Assembly (NCBI GenBank): GCA_018806985.1
Contig: JADANN010000169.1
Coordinates: forward strand, 124,001-188,000
DNA: 64,000 nt
Reading direction: 5' to 3'
Source of the DNA: Angiostrongylus vasorum
Lineage: Eukaryota; Nematoda; Chromadorea; Rhabditida; Metastrongylidae
In this document: piece by piece, positions 1-12,140 of the stretch
Numbering within the stretch: the stretch's first letter is position 1
Layout: each line of letters begins with the position of its first letter
Notes under the pieces: model-generated
Database searches by the model: none
Seen by the model: only the letters and a program-made list of their open reading frames with translations
What the model was told of the DNA's origin: nothing
Program-made: the position numbers and the translations under genes

Positions 1-1395
1 AATAAGAATGTGACACTTTTGACTTCTTAGAATACGCAGCTAGGTGAAGTAAGGTGATAGTCACTATTGAGACATTACAAATTGGTCTAAGTTATCCAGA
101 AGCATCGTGACACGAGTATTTCGTCAAAGAAAATCGGCAACTATAAGTCCACATTCACTTCAAACCTTAGTGGAAGCAGATTTTTCCCAAATAACGATCA
201 GAGATTGAGTGTCGACCGCAGAAGACAATTGATTGACATGTGGTCTCAAAACACATAGCAATGCATAACCAGCTGCTGCTGGTGAAACAAATCTGGGTCC
301 ATATGATTCATCTTTTCCTTAGAAAAATCACTCACAATAAATTGTTTTTCACAATGCAATTGTATTTCTGGAAACATGCAAGACTAGATTAAGCAAATTA
401 TTCAGTGCTGCGTGAACTTTGGTATAATCCAAGGTTCACATACATCAGTTCGTCTTAAGATGCATATCGATTGCTGCCGTAGCATTCTGCACTAGTGAGG
501 ACAGAGTTTGCGACAATCATGGACAATAACCCGATCCCTTACTTAGGCTTCTTTGTCCGGTTTCATAAAGGTCTCCATAATAAGCGCTTTACTACGGGTC
601 ACAATACACTACTAGCCAATAGCAGTTGACTTCTGAATGTCCTTCCGTTCTCTTCACACTGATGCCAGGCGGTCATCTGCTAACCAGAAACAGTAGTTGT
701 CGACATCAATTCGTTGTCATCCATAGTCCTATCATGACGCAGCTGAGCACACATCAACGGATACACAATGACAATTTTGTTGAGCATAAAAGGTGCTGGG
801 TAAAGTTTCTCAGGAATTTTGCAGACGTCTAAGTGTCCGTCGTTATTACGAAAAGAGATAGGGTGACTTTCGTACGAAGTACGTCTTTACCAGTAACAAA
901 TTAACTATTAAAACATATCGATTGTGGTTTGGTTTCCGTTATACAGCCAGCGTTTGACAGCACTAGAGGAACTTTGCATACTTTCGAGAAAAAAGTCCAT
1001 GATATGGAATTTTGTTTCTCATCTTGAGAAATGCGCATCTAACACGTAAATCTGATTAAGGTGAAGGGAAAAAATAGCAAAACATGCTGAAAAAACGGAA
1101 GGCGATCGAATTCCCTTCTCGTTTAAACACTTCGTTCTCATTACAACCAATTATAGCTTGAAGCTTATTTAATATCTCATAACAGGAAACACCCTGGTTG
1201 TGTGCCTAAGGCAAATCATGTAATGGCGCGATTAGTACGTTCTGACAAGTGTCGATAACACACTGACATCGACAACGATTAAACCACAACAACAACGAGT
1301 CGCACACCCTCTCCTACTTCACATTATTTTTATGAAAATAAGCAAAAAAAGAACTGCCCAACTCGTTTTTATTCAGCACTACAGAAAAACCTCAA
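1..1395. other. Intronic or intergenic DNA, nothing recognised
   Basis: There is no defensible gene. A 68-codon frame at 626-832 on the plus strand has no family resemblance, signal peptide or splice context that I can see. The segment at roughly 100-830 has slightly more balanced base composition than its surroundings and could be a decayed repeat, but I could not identify it. Downstream exons of the guanylate cyclase are expected left of this edge. Confidence 0.4.
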
Positions 1396-1471
1396 AGGAG
1401 AGGACAGAGAGACAGAGAGACAGAGAGAGAAAGGGGGGAGGAAAGGAGGATAGAGAAAGATGAAGGAAGCA
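1396..1471 (+). repeat. Purine-rich GA/GACA microsatellite
   Basis: A nearly pure purine run with GACAGA units, followed by G-rich and GGA-rich sequence. The opposite strand gives spurious hydrophobic frames. Confidence 0.85.
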
Positions 1472-3190
1472 CAAAAAGAAAGCAGATGATGAGGGCAAAA
1501 AAATTGAAGGTGAAGAAATCAATAATTTGACCCGATTTCTGAAAACAAAAGTATATGGCGTAGAAGGAAAGGATACGAGTAACCTCTATTCATGTTTTCA
1601 GCTATTTTCAACTGATTGAGAAAACGATACGATCTGATTACTTGTGCTTCCAACCTATGCATGATGGTGCTCAACATTTCTAATGAAATAAGCAGCTTCT
1701 TAAGCCTGTTGATAATATTCTGGGCTTCTTCTCTGATCTAATGATAGAGTTCAAATTGAAGTCTCGTGAAATATACATTAAACATGTTTCACCACCATGA
1801 CCATAAAAAAGCCTCCCAATCAATGTTTTTGCATGATTAAGTAAAGCCTTCCCCTATGTGACGGAAATCAAACCCTTTTTGCACAGAAAGTGTGACAAAC
1901 ACTCAACAATCAACTGCCAATTTGATCTAATGACGTTGACGAAAAACACCAGCCACAAATGGTAATACTTAAGAGCATAGAATTGTACTTCGTAATCAGC
2001 AACGACGTCGAGTAGGTAACAAACCAAGAAATACTCGACATCGTGCTTCCAGCTACTACACATCACTAGACTGAAACGGTGCTCGTTTTAGCATTCTTGT
2101 CCAGAGTTTCTCGTCATTCGAATGTTTACATTTGCCTGGCATCGGAAGAATGGCCGGAAATAGGATATTTCTAAATTTCAGGAAGCAGAGAGTATGAACG
2201 AATGACATGGACCATTGAATTCAAGGCTTAAACTAATTGAATACGTACTGCGAATAAAAGAGAAGGAAATTAAGTACCGGATAAAAGCATATGAAAGATA
2301 ACAGTTAAATATGTAACTTCAGGAATCGCTGTCGATTCCCCCTCGTTGTAATGGACTATTCGAGAAAAAGACCGCCGGTTTTCCTGCCTGAGATGGACTT
2401 CTGTGGAAAAAAAAATTGCCAATTTCTCTTTACAATACAGATTGTTCAGTCCGCTCATTGATATCAGATACCGATTGCGCTGACTGCTAAAAAGCTATTG
2501 GCATTAAAAAATACGAAACAAAAATATCACAAACTCAATTGCGCAGTTGAAGATTTTCATTCATCACTACGACGGAGTCGAAAAACGACCAGAATGTAAC
2601 ATAATATCGGTCAAGAGTAGCACAATGGTCATTAATTTAACCCCTCTCTGAGAGAACCGAAGGCTTTTATCCCTTCCGAATGAGAAACCTTTAACATCCC
2701 TTTAAAAGCTCCCTCCGATCCATAAACATAGGATTAGAGCTGTCTCGGGATTGCAGGAAGCTAGCATTTAACGGCATTGTCGAGGAACGAACTGAATAGA
2801 AGTGCTGCGATCTGCACTATATGTGAAGAAGAGTCACACAAAAATATAAAACAAAATAAGTAAAACGACGAAAACAACGACAAAAGTACTTGAAAAGAAT
2901 AGAAGTGGAAAGGTATATAAAGTATAGGATAAAGTATAAGGTATAGAATGATAGTCGAAAGGGTGCGAAAAAAAGTGAGCAACAAAAAAAATTTTAACTG
3001 AAGATAAAACTTCGAAAACAGAAAAAAAGCGAAATATAGAAATCGCTACAATTATGAGCAAAAATTCACCAGCAACATATTAAAAGTTTCATTTGAAAAA
3101 CTCTGGCAAAGAAAGTGAGGGCAACATTCAGAAAAGTTTTTCTCAAAGAATTGGTTTGTTTTTGTGGATCACAAGGATAAAGGATAAAGC
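1472..3190. other. AT-rich intron/intergenic DNA without genes
   Basis: Frames on the minus strand at 1854-2066, 2270-2458 and 2761-3061 are short and low in complexity. The last two overlapping ones are hydrophobic only because the plus strand is purine-rich. I see no splice-bounded exon here. Confidence 0.5.
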
Positions 3191-3194
3191 GCCC

Positions 3195-3395
3195 AGAGTT
3201 GATCAATTCCTAGGGAATCCGTCATGCATTCGAAATCATTCTTGACATCTTAGAGATGATTCAATGCATATTTGGATATACAGGATTTGAGCTGGTCCAT
3301 CGAGTTGGTAAGAAGCTAGCGGCACAGGATTGAACTAACGACTGGTCCAGGGTGTATTGCATGATACCTCTAACCACTACATTACACGTACAGTT
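3195..3395 (-). mobile_element. SINE-B copy (tRNA-derived, diverged)
   Basis: Reverse-strand copy. The tRNA-like head is at the right end, where the complement of CCTCTAACCACTACATTACA corresponds to the GTAGTGGTTAGAGG type A box. The tail side has the CATGCATTCGA motif shared with the copies at 15690, 48790 and 55420. The central palindromic domain is eroded. Confidence 0.65.
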
Positions 3396-3574
3396 TTCTG
3401 GATCATAATTATTAGATTTAACTTGTATATACCAATAAATTTCTCCCAGAACGCTGCACTATTATGTACCATTGCAAAGCTCATTTTGTGCAATTTCTCT
3501 CGGCATGAAAGATTTTAAAGCATAGAATTTCGGATGTTGGAATATCGACAAATCTACTTCTATGAGTTTAAACT

Positions 3575-4145
3575 ATGATAAGTGCAGCCGAAGAGGTCCG
3601 ATCATTAATGAGGTAAAGCGCCAAGGAAATGTTTATCGAAAGCAGAGTGCAACGTTGCGTTGGGAAATTTCGTCTTGGCAAATTCGATCTTGAAAATGGG
3701 ATCCTTTGCTATTGATGACGTTGAATTGAAGGCTTTGATGAAAGCAAATACATGCACAAGTGGTCGACAAGGAATCTCAACTGTTTTAGAGCATCTTAAA
3801 AGAGTTTAAAGCCGAAAATGCTCGACAAATAGATAGCGCACGAACTGGCAACACGCCACACTACTGACGCTGCAAAGATTGAACCTAGGCTACGAAACCC
3901 TGCTTCATCCACCATACTCGCTAGACCTCTCGTCTACCGACTACCACTTCTTCAAGCATCTCGACAGCCTTCTGTGCTAGAAATGCTTCAGAAACCTAGT
4001 CACGGTCAAAACTGTTTTAAATGAATTCACCACCTCCAGAAGTCCAGAATTTTAGGCGACCACTAAGAATGAACTTCTTCCTCGTTATTAAAAATGTTTA
4101 TTTGCCAATGTTTCCTATTTCGATTAATAAAGCTCATTCTGAGCT
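3575..4145 (+). pseudogene. Degenerate mariner transposase relic
   Basis: A broken copy of a mariner (Tc1/mariner superfamily) DNA transposase, on the plus strand. The left part resembles the N-terminal helix-turn-helix region. The right part contains LHPPYSLDLSSTDYHFFKHL, which corresponds to the third catalytic Asp and its typical neighbours, followed by a C-terminal tail ending near 4090. The middle, including the region for the first two catalytic acids, is missing, and several stops interrupt all frames. It is related to, but more decayed than, the mariner at 17182-18991. Terminal inverted repeats are not recognisable. Nothing here can be active; the family call is secure from the DLSSTDYHFF block, while the limits are approximate. 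Confidence 0.75.
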
Positions 4146-4555
4146 GAGAGCTACCACTTTGGAAATACACTTTGAAAACGGAAATTAATTTTCGGAGGAA
4201 ATAATTATAACTTAGCTGAGATTACATCAACAACGGTGAAAGATTAGGTTAGTTTACCAATAATATTTTGCTCCCTATGGACTGAAGCAAGTTATGATGT
4301 CGAGTTATAAATCGTAAAATTCTGTATGGTTACTAGTCGTCTCATCGCAACTTACATCAGAAACATGGCGAAGTTTTTTGCACAGACGAATAATCAACAG
4401 CTATTGCGCTCGACGGCCGTTTCTAAGTGAACTGACGCTTCGTTAAGAACTGCTTGATGGAAGCTTTTGAGCAACCAACTAAAGCATTACCAAAGATGAA
4501 CTCATCAAAATCGTCATAGCTTAGAGCAGCTTATCAGTAAAAGAATTCCATATAA
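4146..4555. other. No gene seen
   Basis: AT-rich filler between the mariner relic and the following SINE-A; no repeat or exon recognised. Confidence 0.4.
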
Positions 4556-4925
4556 AAGTGGGGTGGAAAGTGCAGTGGTAATGATGCCGTTTATCACGAG
4601 CACGTTTCTGGTTCGACACCGTGTCAGGTTCAACAAGCCTCTCATCCTTCTGGAGCCGGGAAATTGATACCAGACTGGTCTGGGAAAAGTTCGTTCCCTA
4701 CAATCAAACTGAAAACGCTCTAGCTCGGCCATCTCAGGACTCTAGGGATAATCGACTCGACCACCATTCAACGACATCGATGGGAAAATTCTCAAGCGGC
4801 AACCGAACCCGCATGCGAAAAGTTGAAATACCTTCGTGGATGACGGTTGAGAGGAAACAAATCGATAGAAGCACTTGGATTCGCAAAATTGATGTGAAAG
4901 ATGGCTCGTGTCAGTTCACGCAAAT
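4556..4925 (+). mobile_element. SINE-A copy, near full length
   Basis: tRNA-like head with a GTGCAGTGGTAATG A box at about 4570 and a GGTTCGACACC B box at 4610-4620. The central domain shared with SINE-B follows (CTCATCC...GATACCAGACTGGTCTGGGA), then a body found again at 52405, 59203 and 61640. A 131-codon open frame (4621-5016) lies almost entirely inside the SINE and I regard it as non-coding. Confidence 0.8.
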
Positions 4926-4929
4926 GTCA

Positions 4930-5930
4930 CGTAAATTGATTCAATTACTAGAGTGGAGACATTTCTCAGTCTACTATCGCATTTTTTTCGGCAAAAAAAC
5001 AAAAAATACCCGATAGAATGATGATTCGCAACAAATCATGAAAGGATGGCCAGAAATTGTGAAATTTGACGTGTCGTAAGGATGTAAGAGCAAAACCCAG
5101 AACTCGAAAGTGCCTTTGTTTATAGAAACCATCGAACACCTCCCAACTATAGCTGTCAACTCAAAAAAAACTTCATGTACACGGCACAAAGTTTCGCATG
5201 CAGACGCCCTTAAGCAAATTAATGACTGTCATAACGGCAAACATTTTATTCATCTCCAGTAAATGGAGGGGAAAAAAAAGCCTTTCAAGAGGCAATGGAG
5301 GACGTAATACTTTTCAGAATCTCATTTTTTCTACATATAGCCGACATGGCATTTCTATGTGATTGAATAGGCGATGAAATAAAAAACAAAATCAATTAAG
5401 TGAAGTTGAGGAAAATAATTTGTGTAGAATTCTTTGCGCGTAGAAACAGTGTGGATAGAAAAGAAAAAGTAGGAAGAAACTTCATATACAAAATGTTGAA
5501 AAGAGTAAACACTATCATCTTCTAATTGGTGATCGGTTATTTAAGAAGGATTTCAACGAAAGGAATTTAATAAGAATATATAATATTTCCAATATTTCCG
5601 CTTATACTGACTATTTTGATTTTCGAGTAAAGCACTATGAAAAAGACTGATGGCATTCCAGAGATCAGACTCTGGAAAAATCCTTAAAGGAAATCCTTGA
5701 AGAAAGCACTTGCACAAAATCAGGGAAACAGCCAACAGGTGGAAACACGACAAAACAGTTTCGTGGTCTCTTCGCCTTACGGCGGCTTAAACAACGTTAT
5801 GCGCTTATTTGAATTTTACAGCATAATGAAAGCAATTAAATTCTACGCATTCAGAATGCTGCACAGTATCCAATTAAAATATCCCATAAAATAAAAAACA
5901 GTAGCCACGAAAAAGCAGCACGAAACCTAC
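4930..5930. other. Putative intron 3' of guanylate cyclase copy 1
   Basis: Follows the GTAGGT donor of copy 1 on the minus strand. No downstream cyclase exon was recognised in it; short frames at 4974-5189, 5553-5753 and 5697-5894 show no family features. Confidence 0.4.
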
Positions 5931-6646
5931 CATTATTCAACATTGAAACCTTCTTCAACAGTTCAGAGTATTTTTCACGAGTTGCATTTTTTGTTGAGAA
6001 CATGTCTACGTGCCAGATGAATTCCTTTTGAATGCGATTACGAATTGCGTTCAACGAGAAATAACATTCGGACCGTGGCAGTCCTTTGCCACCCTCAATG
6101 CCGGCTTCGTCGTTGAAAAACAAAGTAGAAATGATGCCAATTGAGCGAGACAGCGATCTCATACATTAGATTTCCCAACGTTCTGTAGGTACCCATCATA
6201 CGAGTGAGTAGCGGGAACTCTTTTCGATCACCCAGTTCGTCTACTAGTCCTGATGTCGTAAACACCGGTACCCCTTCCAGCCACAAAGCGGACATTCGTG
6301 CAACTGGTGCCAGTGCATAAACATATGCCAAGCCCATCACTGCGTCTACTGAACGATTGCAGTAGTGTTCTACCATTCGTTGTGGTGCGATGGCATCGCT
6401 GAGTTGAGTATCCTCGTAAACTACCTGTAGCGATCCGGGTGGCATTAGTTGGTGCTTGTTATACACGTCCTCGACGGCCACGTCAAACACTGGCTGACTC
6501 TTTGCCAGTGTGAGTTTGAATGGATTCTTAAATACGTGTCCTTCATTCTTTGGCAGTCCAACTACAATGTTGATTGGAAATCGCGGCGATTTCTGTGCTG
6601 TGATGAGCTGCAAATGCAGCATGATCAGCAAACGCTTAGACACCAT
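5931..6646 (-). CDS. gcy-28: Receptor guanylate cyclase, extracellular-domain exon (copy 1, frameshifted)
   Basis: Encodes the first half of an extracellular ligand-binding domain of the natriuretic-peptide-receptor type, which in these single-pass membrane enzymes controls an intracellular cyclase making cGMP. Translation starts at the ATG at 6646-6644 with a signal peptide (MVSKRLLIMLHLQLITAQ). Family landmarks in order are VDAVMGLAYVYALAPVARM, GVPVFTTSG, FPLLTRMMGTYRTLG and SECYFSLNAIRN. The exon ends at 5931 with donor GTAGGT, phase 1 (VSMLNN-G). The reading frame is broken: up to about 6121 it is one frame, afterwards the protein continues one base out of step, explained by one extra base in the A5 run at 6116-6120. 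So it is either a pseudo-exon or an assembly/sequencing slip. Copies 2 and 3 of the same domain lie upstream. The gcy-28 assignment is family-level inference. Confidence 0.85.
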
Positions 6647-6960
6647 GGATAATGTGGCAGTGTTGAGTGGCGAGAATAAGTTATGGTATGTGGTGCATTT
6701 ATAGAAGTGAATACACGATGAAAAAAGCTTGAATATTCAAGAATGCGTACTTAGGTAGACACGCTGTGCCACTGCCAGGCGAACCATCGTCACTCTCCTC
6801 TACGCTGGCCCCGCCCCCGCTTGGGATCGCCTAATGATGCCTCTTGGCAGGTACCATCTGCTTCTCGTACATATCGTCGGCATACCCATTTGACAGTGAT
6901 CTTTGAAAACTTCCGTCGACTAGGAATCATCACAACAGAACCAACACAGTGACGATCGTC
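6647..6960 (-). promoter_or_regulatory. Candidate 5' region of copy 1 with a GC-rich patch
   Basis: Immediately upstream of the copy 1 start. Between about 6765 and 6890 the base composition jumps to GC-rich, including CCCCGCCCCC near 6813, in otherwise AT-rich DNA. It may be a promoter or an undetected upstream exon. No TATA box or trans-splice acceptor can be assigned confidently. Confidence 0.3.
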
Positions 6961-8930
6961 ACATCACTAGTTCAGCATAAAAATTTGATATCCCTTCATT
7001 CTAAAACCAAACTGAAAAACCACAACGACCGACTCACAAATATGGTCGTTCCGAAGCATAACGACAAAAGGAAAACTCTACGAAGTTATAGTGCTCCTAT
7101 TGAAAAGTCGGCGCAAACATCATTTTGAATGCTCGAATCCAATTACGACGAACCCTGACATTATTTGGCTTGACGTAGGACATTTAGCATCGCACCAACG
7201 CTTTCTCATCTTTGTATATTCAGGGAATGGTTTTTCAGTAAAACAGTGAATTCTCGACAGCAGATAGTAAAATGTCAGCCAGAATTCAACAAGAAAACTC
7301 AGTAGGACGTTTCTTTTTTGGTAAAAAAACGGATCGGAAGTACTAAGCAGAATACGATAACCTTAACAATTAATGAAAGTCGACGAACATGAGCATTACG
7401 AAAACAAGAACGGAGCTACTTATGATTATGCAGATGACGAATTACGTTAGGAAGACGCTAATCAGAAACACTACAGGTGACCTTGCTTCAAACAAATTAA
7501 AGGATAAAAATGTACCCAGTTTAGCATTTCAACCTTAGAAATTTCTCAAACAATAACCTTTTTCTTCCAGCTCAATAGGCGTCTTTTCAAACACCCACTT
7601 TTCCAGTTTTATGAATGTGGATTCAAATTGGCTATACTCAAGCAGATTAAATCGGATTCTAGGCACTGGATGGAGTTGTTTTCGTTTTCTTGGATAATAC
7701 AACTTTTTCTTGTTGCCACTATAACTTCAAAAACAACTGCTTCAACTACGTCTACAGCATAGATAAATTAATAAACACTCTTCATGAGAACTAATATGGA
7801 ATACGGTAGCTGTGCAATTTGCAATAACAGAATAAAACGACACGGCTATGGTAAACTGATCGTGAACAACAATGAACGCCCAAATCTTCAGTTTTCCCGA
7901 AAAGAATTTTTGTGTTTTATGCAAAAACCGTCTTTTGGCCGTCACTAAGCTTTAACGTAGACACGGAGTACAGTTGGAAAAAATAAAAAGACACTTCCCA
8001 CAAGTAAATTCCCTGGTAGGAAACGCTTATTATGCATCAATATCGTGAAAGAAACCATCGACTTTACTGTGTCCTAAAAAGTACCCTGCGTCTTCGTCAT
8101 TTCACTTAATAATGAAGAGGCTCTTATTGCTAATTGAAAATTTGTAAAAATGGTGCAATGAGAAGGACGGACATTCCGGGAACGATAACCCGTTAGTTCT
8201 CAGGAACAATGTGGAAGCGGTTTGGTATCGCCAGGCGCTATCGCTATCCTACGAGTTTCTTGATGATATAGGAAAAACGAAAAACAGTGGAAGGTGACAG
8301 AAACTAATTGTCCACTAGACTATAAATCAACTAGTTATTTGGAAAATAAAGATTTTTGTTCAATTTCACCAGCTGATGGCGCTCCACTCCAGTCCTAGGC
8401 TTAATTTTCAGTAAAGATTCATTATCTCCACAATTTCGTCATTTATTCTCGAAAAGATTTATACGAAAAAAAGTTTTAAGGAGAAGAAATTAAAGAAGAA
8501 CAGACAGCATCTTGGAAGCATGAAAGTGATTTTGTGAATATAAAACGAAGCTGGCGAATTTTTATTAGTCTGCTGAGTGTAGGTATCACACTATACACAA
8601 GGTATAGTGGGTGAGAAACAGAAGAAAAAAAGAAAAAAGTGGAAAACAAGAGCTATAAATAGAAAAAGTAGGAGATTTTTTTCCCACTTTTTCTTTCTTT
8701 CCCGAAAAAAGAGGATTCCTTCAAAGATCATCGCTTCAGATAATGAATTCCGATTCCAAAGGATTTACAACCGTCGGACTTTTCAACTGTGTTTTGCAAC
8801 ATAACACTCGGACTTAACCTGACAGAAACCGCACAGTATATGTTTAAAACGACCGATGAAAGTTGTCATTAACTCTTCTCTTTTAGTTCATCGAACTTTC
8901 TGTGTATTTACAGCCACTCTGACATAAATT
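6961..8930. other. No gene seen
   Basis: AT-rich DNA with homopolymer runs. Short frames at 7742-7945 and 8607-8804 lack family features. Confidence 0.45.
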
Positions 8931-8933
8931 TGA

Positions 8934-9110
8934 ACGCGTCGTTTTTCTTGTTCAGCAATCGCGAGGTTGTTAAACAGCATACATTTACTTCCATAGAAAA
9001 CACAATACAATACAACAGTAGCTGACGTTTCGGCAGTATCGCCTTCTTCAGAGCCTGGAAGGGTATACTGACATACAATTTACTAGGCCAAACGCTTCAA
9101 TGACACTTAC
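8934..9110 (-). repeat. PLE terminal repeat (pLTR-like), left copy
   Basis: Shares with 12141-12312, in the same orientation, the blocks GCAATCGCGAGGTTGTT, GCTGACGTTTCG, a GGGTATA-containing stretch and CCAAACGCTTCAAT. On the minus strand, the element's sense, it lies 3' of the endonuclease. Penelope-like elements are known to carry such pseudo-LTRs, often with hammerhead ribozyme motifs. Confidence 0.75.
9020..9055 (-). ncRNA. Hammerhead-ribozyme-like motif of the PLE
   Basis: On the minus strand: CTGAAGA, then GGC...GCC (stem II), then GAAA and CGTC. The four bases before CTGAAGA (GGCT) can pair with the four after CGTC (AGCT) as stem I. The core differs from the consensus by CUGAAGA for CUGAUGA, one extra A before stem II, and an almost absent stem III. 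Minimal hammerheads in Penelope-like elements are known; whether this copy cleaves is unknown. Confidence 0.55.
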
Positions 9111-9244
9111 AAAAAGACGAAAAAACTCCATGGTAATTACATGGTCAACAGCTTCTCGAAAAAAACTCACCGCTTTTTTTACGTGCCTTCCCATGAGGAA
9201 GATTAGAACAGCTGATCATGGTCGCACAAGGTTGATGACTGCAC

Positions 9245-11105
9245 CATCCCACACCAGAAATTGATGCGAACATACGGGGTCAGGTCGCGTATGACCACTG
9301 GGCATTCATCCCTGCTATTCATTGTAGGGTTCTTGGCATTTATCCAAAAAGCCTCAAGAAGTTTTCGCGCTGGTGCTCTAGTCTCCTGCGCAAGGATATT
9401 GACTTTACTTCAAAATCGTCCCCGCTGTGCTTTTGTATCCTATGCGTGCCTAGTGGGGTACTTTGTCTTAGTTTTTCGTTTGCCATCTAGGTGTTCTTTT
9501 ATACGGATACACAAAGGCCTGCCCGTTTCGCCAATACATTCATCTCCGCAATTATTACACGAGATCAGGTACATCGTACCTGAACCCACGCAATCACCGT
9601 CCCTGCCGCAAGGGCAGATTACGCAATTTGTTGTTTCGCATAGACGGTCATACAGGCGGTTACGAACTAACTGACGACGTAGAGTAGCCGGTGGTATTTC
9701 AACTATCGCTACCGATTCCTCTAGACCTGCCCTTTTTAAGCATCGTTTAATCGCTACGCTTACTTCATCGCTAATAAAAGGGCAGCATAAACGGGACTTT
9801 CTTTTGGCCAAGTGTTTCGCTTGGGCGCGTCGCTCTCCTTCTAAACTTATCTCGTGGGGTTACTATTTCGTAGCCATTGGAGATGGCTATTTGCCGAGCC
9901 AAGTCGCGCGATTCTTCCTTTAGTTCCCCGGTTGTGCACACAGAGGTGGCTGTTCGAAACATGTTTCTCACAAGCGCCCTCTTTGTGTGTGAAGGGTGGG
10001 AAGAAAGGAAGTGAGCGGGGATGTTCTTGTTGCTTGGCTTTCGGTGCCACTTTGTCGGGTAACCGCTGCTTGGTGGGCTTATCTGGACGTTTGGGAACGG
10101 AAGCCAGTCTTTTCTCGGTTTCTCCCGGGTGAACTTGATGTACTCGGGCTGCTCGTTCAATGATTCAGAGCATTTGTCCATCTCCTCCTGCGTGAGAAGA
10201 TGACAAAACAATCATCTACATATCTGCAGTAGAGTAGTGGCCGGAGATCGAGAGCAGGGGCTTCTATCTTAGACATGAATACAATGGCAAGGCTTGGTGC
10301 CAGTCGCTGTCCCATAGCCAACCCCCTTATTTGCGCGAAATATTTCCCAGACCATCTGAAAATCGAGCAGTTTAGGCACTCCTTTAGGGAGAGCCATTAG
10401 CTGCTGAATGGACAAGCCATGCATATTTATTCTTCCTTCATGTTTAACAAGAAGTTCGAAGATGGCTTGCATTGCGGAGTCATTCGATACGTTGATGTAC
10501 AACGCAGTAACGTCGAAGGACTCCATCACGTACGCGTTATTAGGAGACGCGTTACGTAGACGTTCTAGGAACATTTGGGTGTTTGTGAGGTGAGCTGGAA
10601 TATGGTTAAGCAACTGGGTAAGTATTAGGCTTAAAAAACCAGGTTATTCTATCCGTTGGCCCGTCTACACAGCTGATGATGGGTCTAACCTTAAATGATG
10701 ACGGATTGGTTGACGCAAGATCATCAGGTGATACCAACTTATGTGTTTTAATAAGTAGGTATAGGACGGGACATGTTGGTGTATCGATTTTAAAGTGCGA
10801 AATAACCGATGGTTTTAAACCTGCAGCCTTTGCCACACTGACCCATTGATTGTTTAGCTTTCGGTATTGACTTTTTGTATTCCTTTTCAGAGGATGGGCG
10901 ATAGAGGGTAGCATCACTAAGATGTTCCTCTGTTATCTCAACATCCAGCTGGCGAGGAATAACTACGAACTCTCCCCCCTTATCACTAACAGACAATCTT
11001 ATTCTTTTTGAGTTTATTAATTCTCTAATTTCTCGCATGCCACATTTTTGTGCGGCTGTATAAATTTGAACATAAAAGCGATAAACCGCTCGGTGTTGAT
11101 CAATC
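9245..11105 (-). pseudogene. Penelope-like element polyprotein: reverse transcriptase plus GIY-YIG endonuclease
   Basis: Minus-strand coding remnant of a Penelope-like retroelement, whose product copies its RNA at a nick made by its own endonuclease. Reverse transcriptase blocks in order: SVSDKGGEFVVIPRQLDVE (about 11000), YLLIKTHK and FKVRPIISCVDGP (about 10690-10760), MESFDVTALYINV with the first catalytic Asp (about 10500-10530), GLAMGQRLAPSLAIVF (about 10280-10325) and YVDD (10211-10222). A linker follows with ALVRNMFRTATSVCT and ARQIAISNGY. The GIY-YIG domain at 9440-9660 has a Cys-rich insert (CVICPCG), MYLISCNNC, then CIGETGRPL and RIKEHLD, and a C-terminal AFWINAKNP block near 9330. 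Frame changes at about 10900, 10610, 10320, 10200, 9800 and 9430 break it, so it is inactive. Its N-terminal end runs into a SINE-B at 11108. Confidence 0.85.
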
Positions 11106-11107
11106 GC

Positions 11108-11300
11108 TAAGGGGTGCGCCATGCATTCGACTCCTCTGAGCATAGCCGAGACGAATCAAACCATTCTTTACCCCTACTGTAACATACAGTAAGTTGCGGG
11201 AGCCTACCGTGTTCTCGTCCTCCCAGCTTGATACAGACTGGCCAACACAGGATCATGTGTGTATTGCTGGTCACCTCTAACTACTACTCTACAACTGCCC
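11108..11300 (-). mobile_element. SINE-B copy at the 5' end of the PLE frame
   Basis: Begins with GCGCCATGCATTCGA, the motif also at 48795 and 55445, and ends with CACCTCTAACTACTACTCTACA, complement of the tRNA-like A-box region. It interrupts or abuts the PLE coding region, so a start codon at 11143 belongs to the SINE and not to the retroelement. Confidence 0.65.
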
Positions 11301-12140
11301 CATGAACATATTCAGAAAAAAAAAGACATGAAACAAGGAACTTTGGACTTGGCGAGCGAGAATTTTGTTGCAAGTTCATCAACATTTAGTAGATTATTCC
11401 ACTTTATTCCAATGTGCAGACTTCAGCTTCATTTCTACTCTTACATCAATACGAAATATAAGCATGCAAACTTGCCCAAGAATTCCAGGGGATTAGCCAT
11501 TCAGTAAAATGCCAGAAGAGCATAGAAAGACAAAGAAAAAGCCATAGAAACGAAAAGCACGAATAGACTCGTCATGATGCTTTAACTTTTATCCACTGTT
11601 TATTCTTTTTTCATAGCAGAGCACGATATGAAATACTACCATAAGGATGATGAGATATGCGCAAAACGTGGAACCCCATGAGTGCTTCGAACCCATGATC
11701 ACCCTTACTGGGTGCTCACATTGGTGTGGTGGATAGCATGTGCGCCAAATCACTTCCGTTTGGTGATTTCTGATAGCACTGATAAAGTAAAAACATGAGC
11801 GACACAAAACCAAACCATGGCACTCAGTTGGTGTGATGGATCATGCTCATTCATCATGCTGAGAACTTGAGATTAAACAAAATTTCCCAAGAATAACTTA
11901 GTTGGCGCGGATTTTAAAGTTTCATCATTCAAGTACTTAGCACTTTCCCAATGACGCCCAACCATAGGTTTATTGCGGGACGGATGACCCCCTAATTTTC
12001 AACCTTTACGGACATGCTGGTTCTTTGAAAACAAACAGTAATTTTTGGATAACTAAAGGTCTTCGCGGGTTGTGAATATGCATGGATTGCAGAAAAGACT
12101 TTGCTCTGTCGTTAACGATATTTATGGTGCTATTCACTAA
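11301..12140. other. PLE interior or spacer; possible tRNA-like fragment
   Basis: No coding match to PLE N-termini was found. On the minus strand near 11650-11740 there is a GGGTTCGAAGC B-box-like sequence beside GTGTGGTGG-like sequence on the plus strand, suggesting another decayed tRNA-derived element. The 74-codon minus frame at 11589-11813 overlaps it and is not credible. Confidence 0.3.

Noticed and set aside
100..830. Possible transposase remnant
   Set aside because: Some frames look vaguely protein-like, but I could not match any catalytic or helix-turn-helix block on either strand.
2761..3061. Overlapping Phe-rich minus-strand frames
   Set aside because: Low-complexity consequence of the A/G-rich plus strand.
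4621..5016. 131-codon plus-strand frame
   Set aside because: It overlaps the SINE-A copy almost entirely; other copies of the same SINE do not keep the frame.
9261..10132. Plus-strand frames of 137 and 92 codons
   Set aside because: They are antisense to the GIY-YIG and linker regions of the Penelope-like element.
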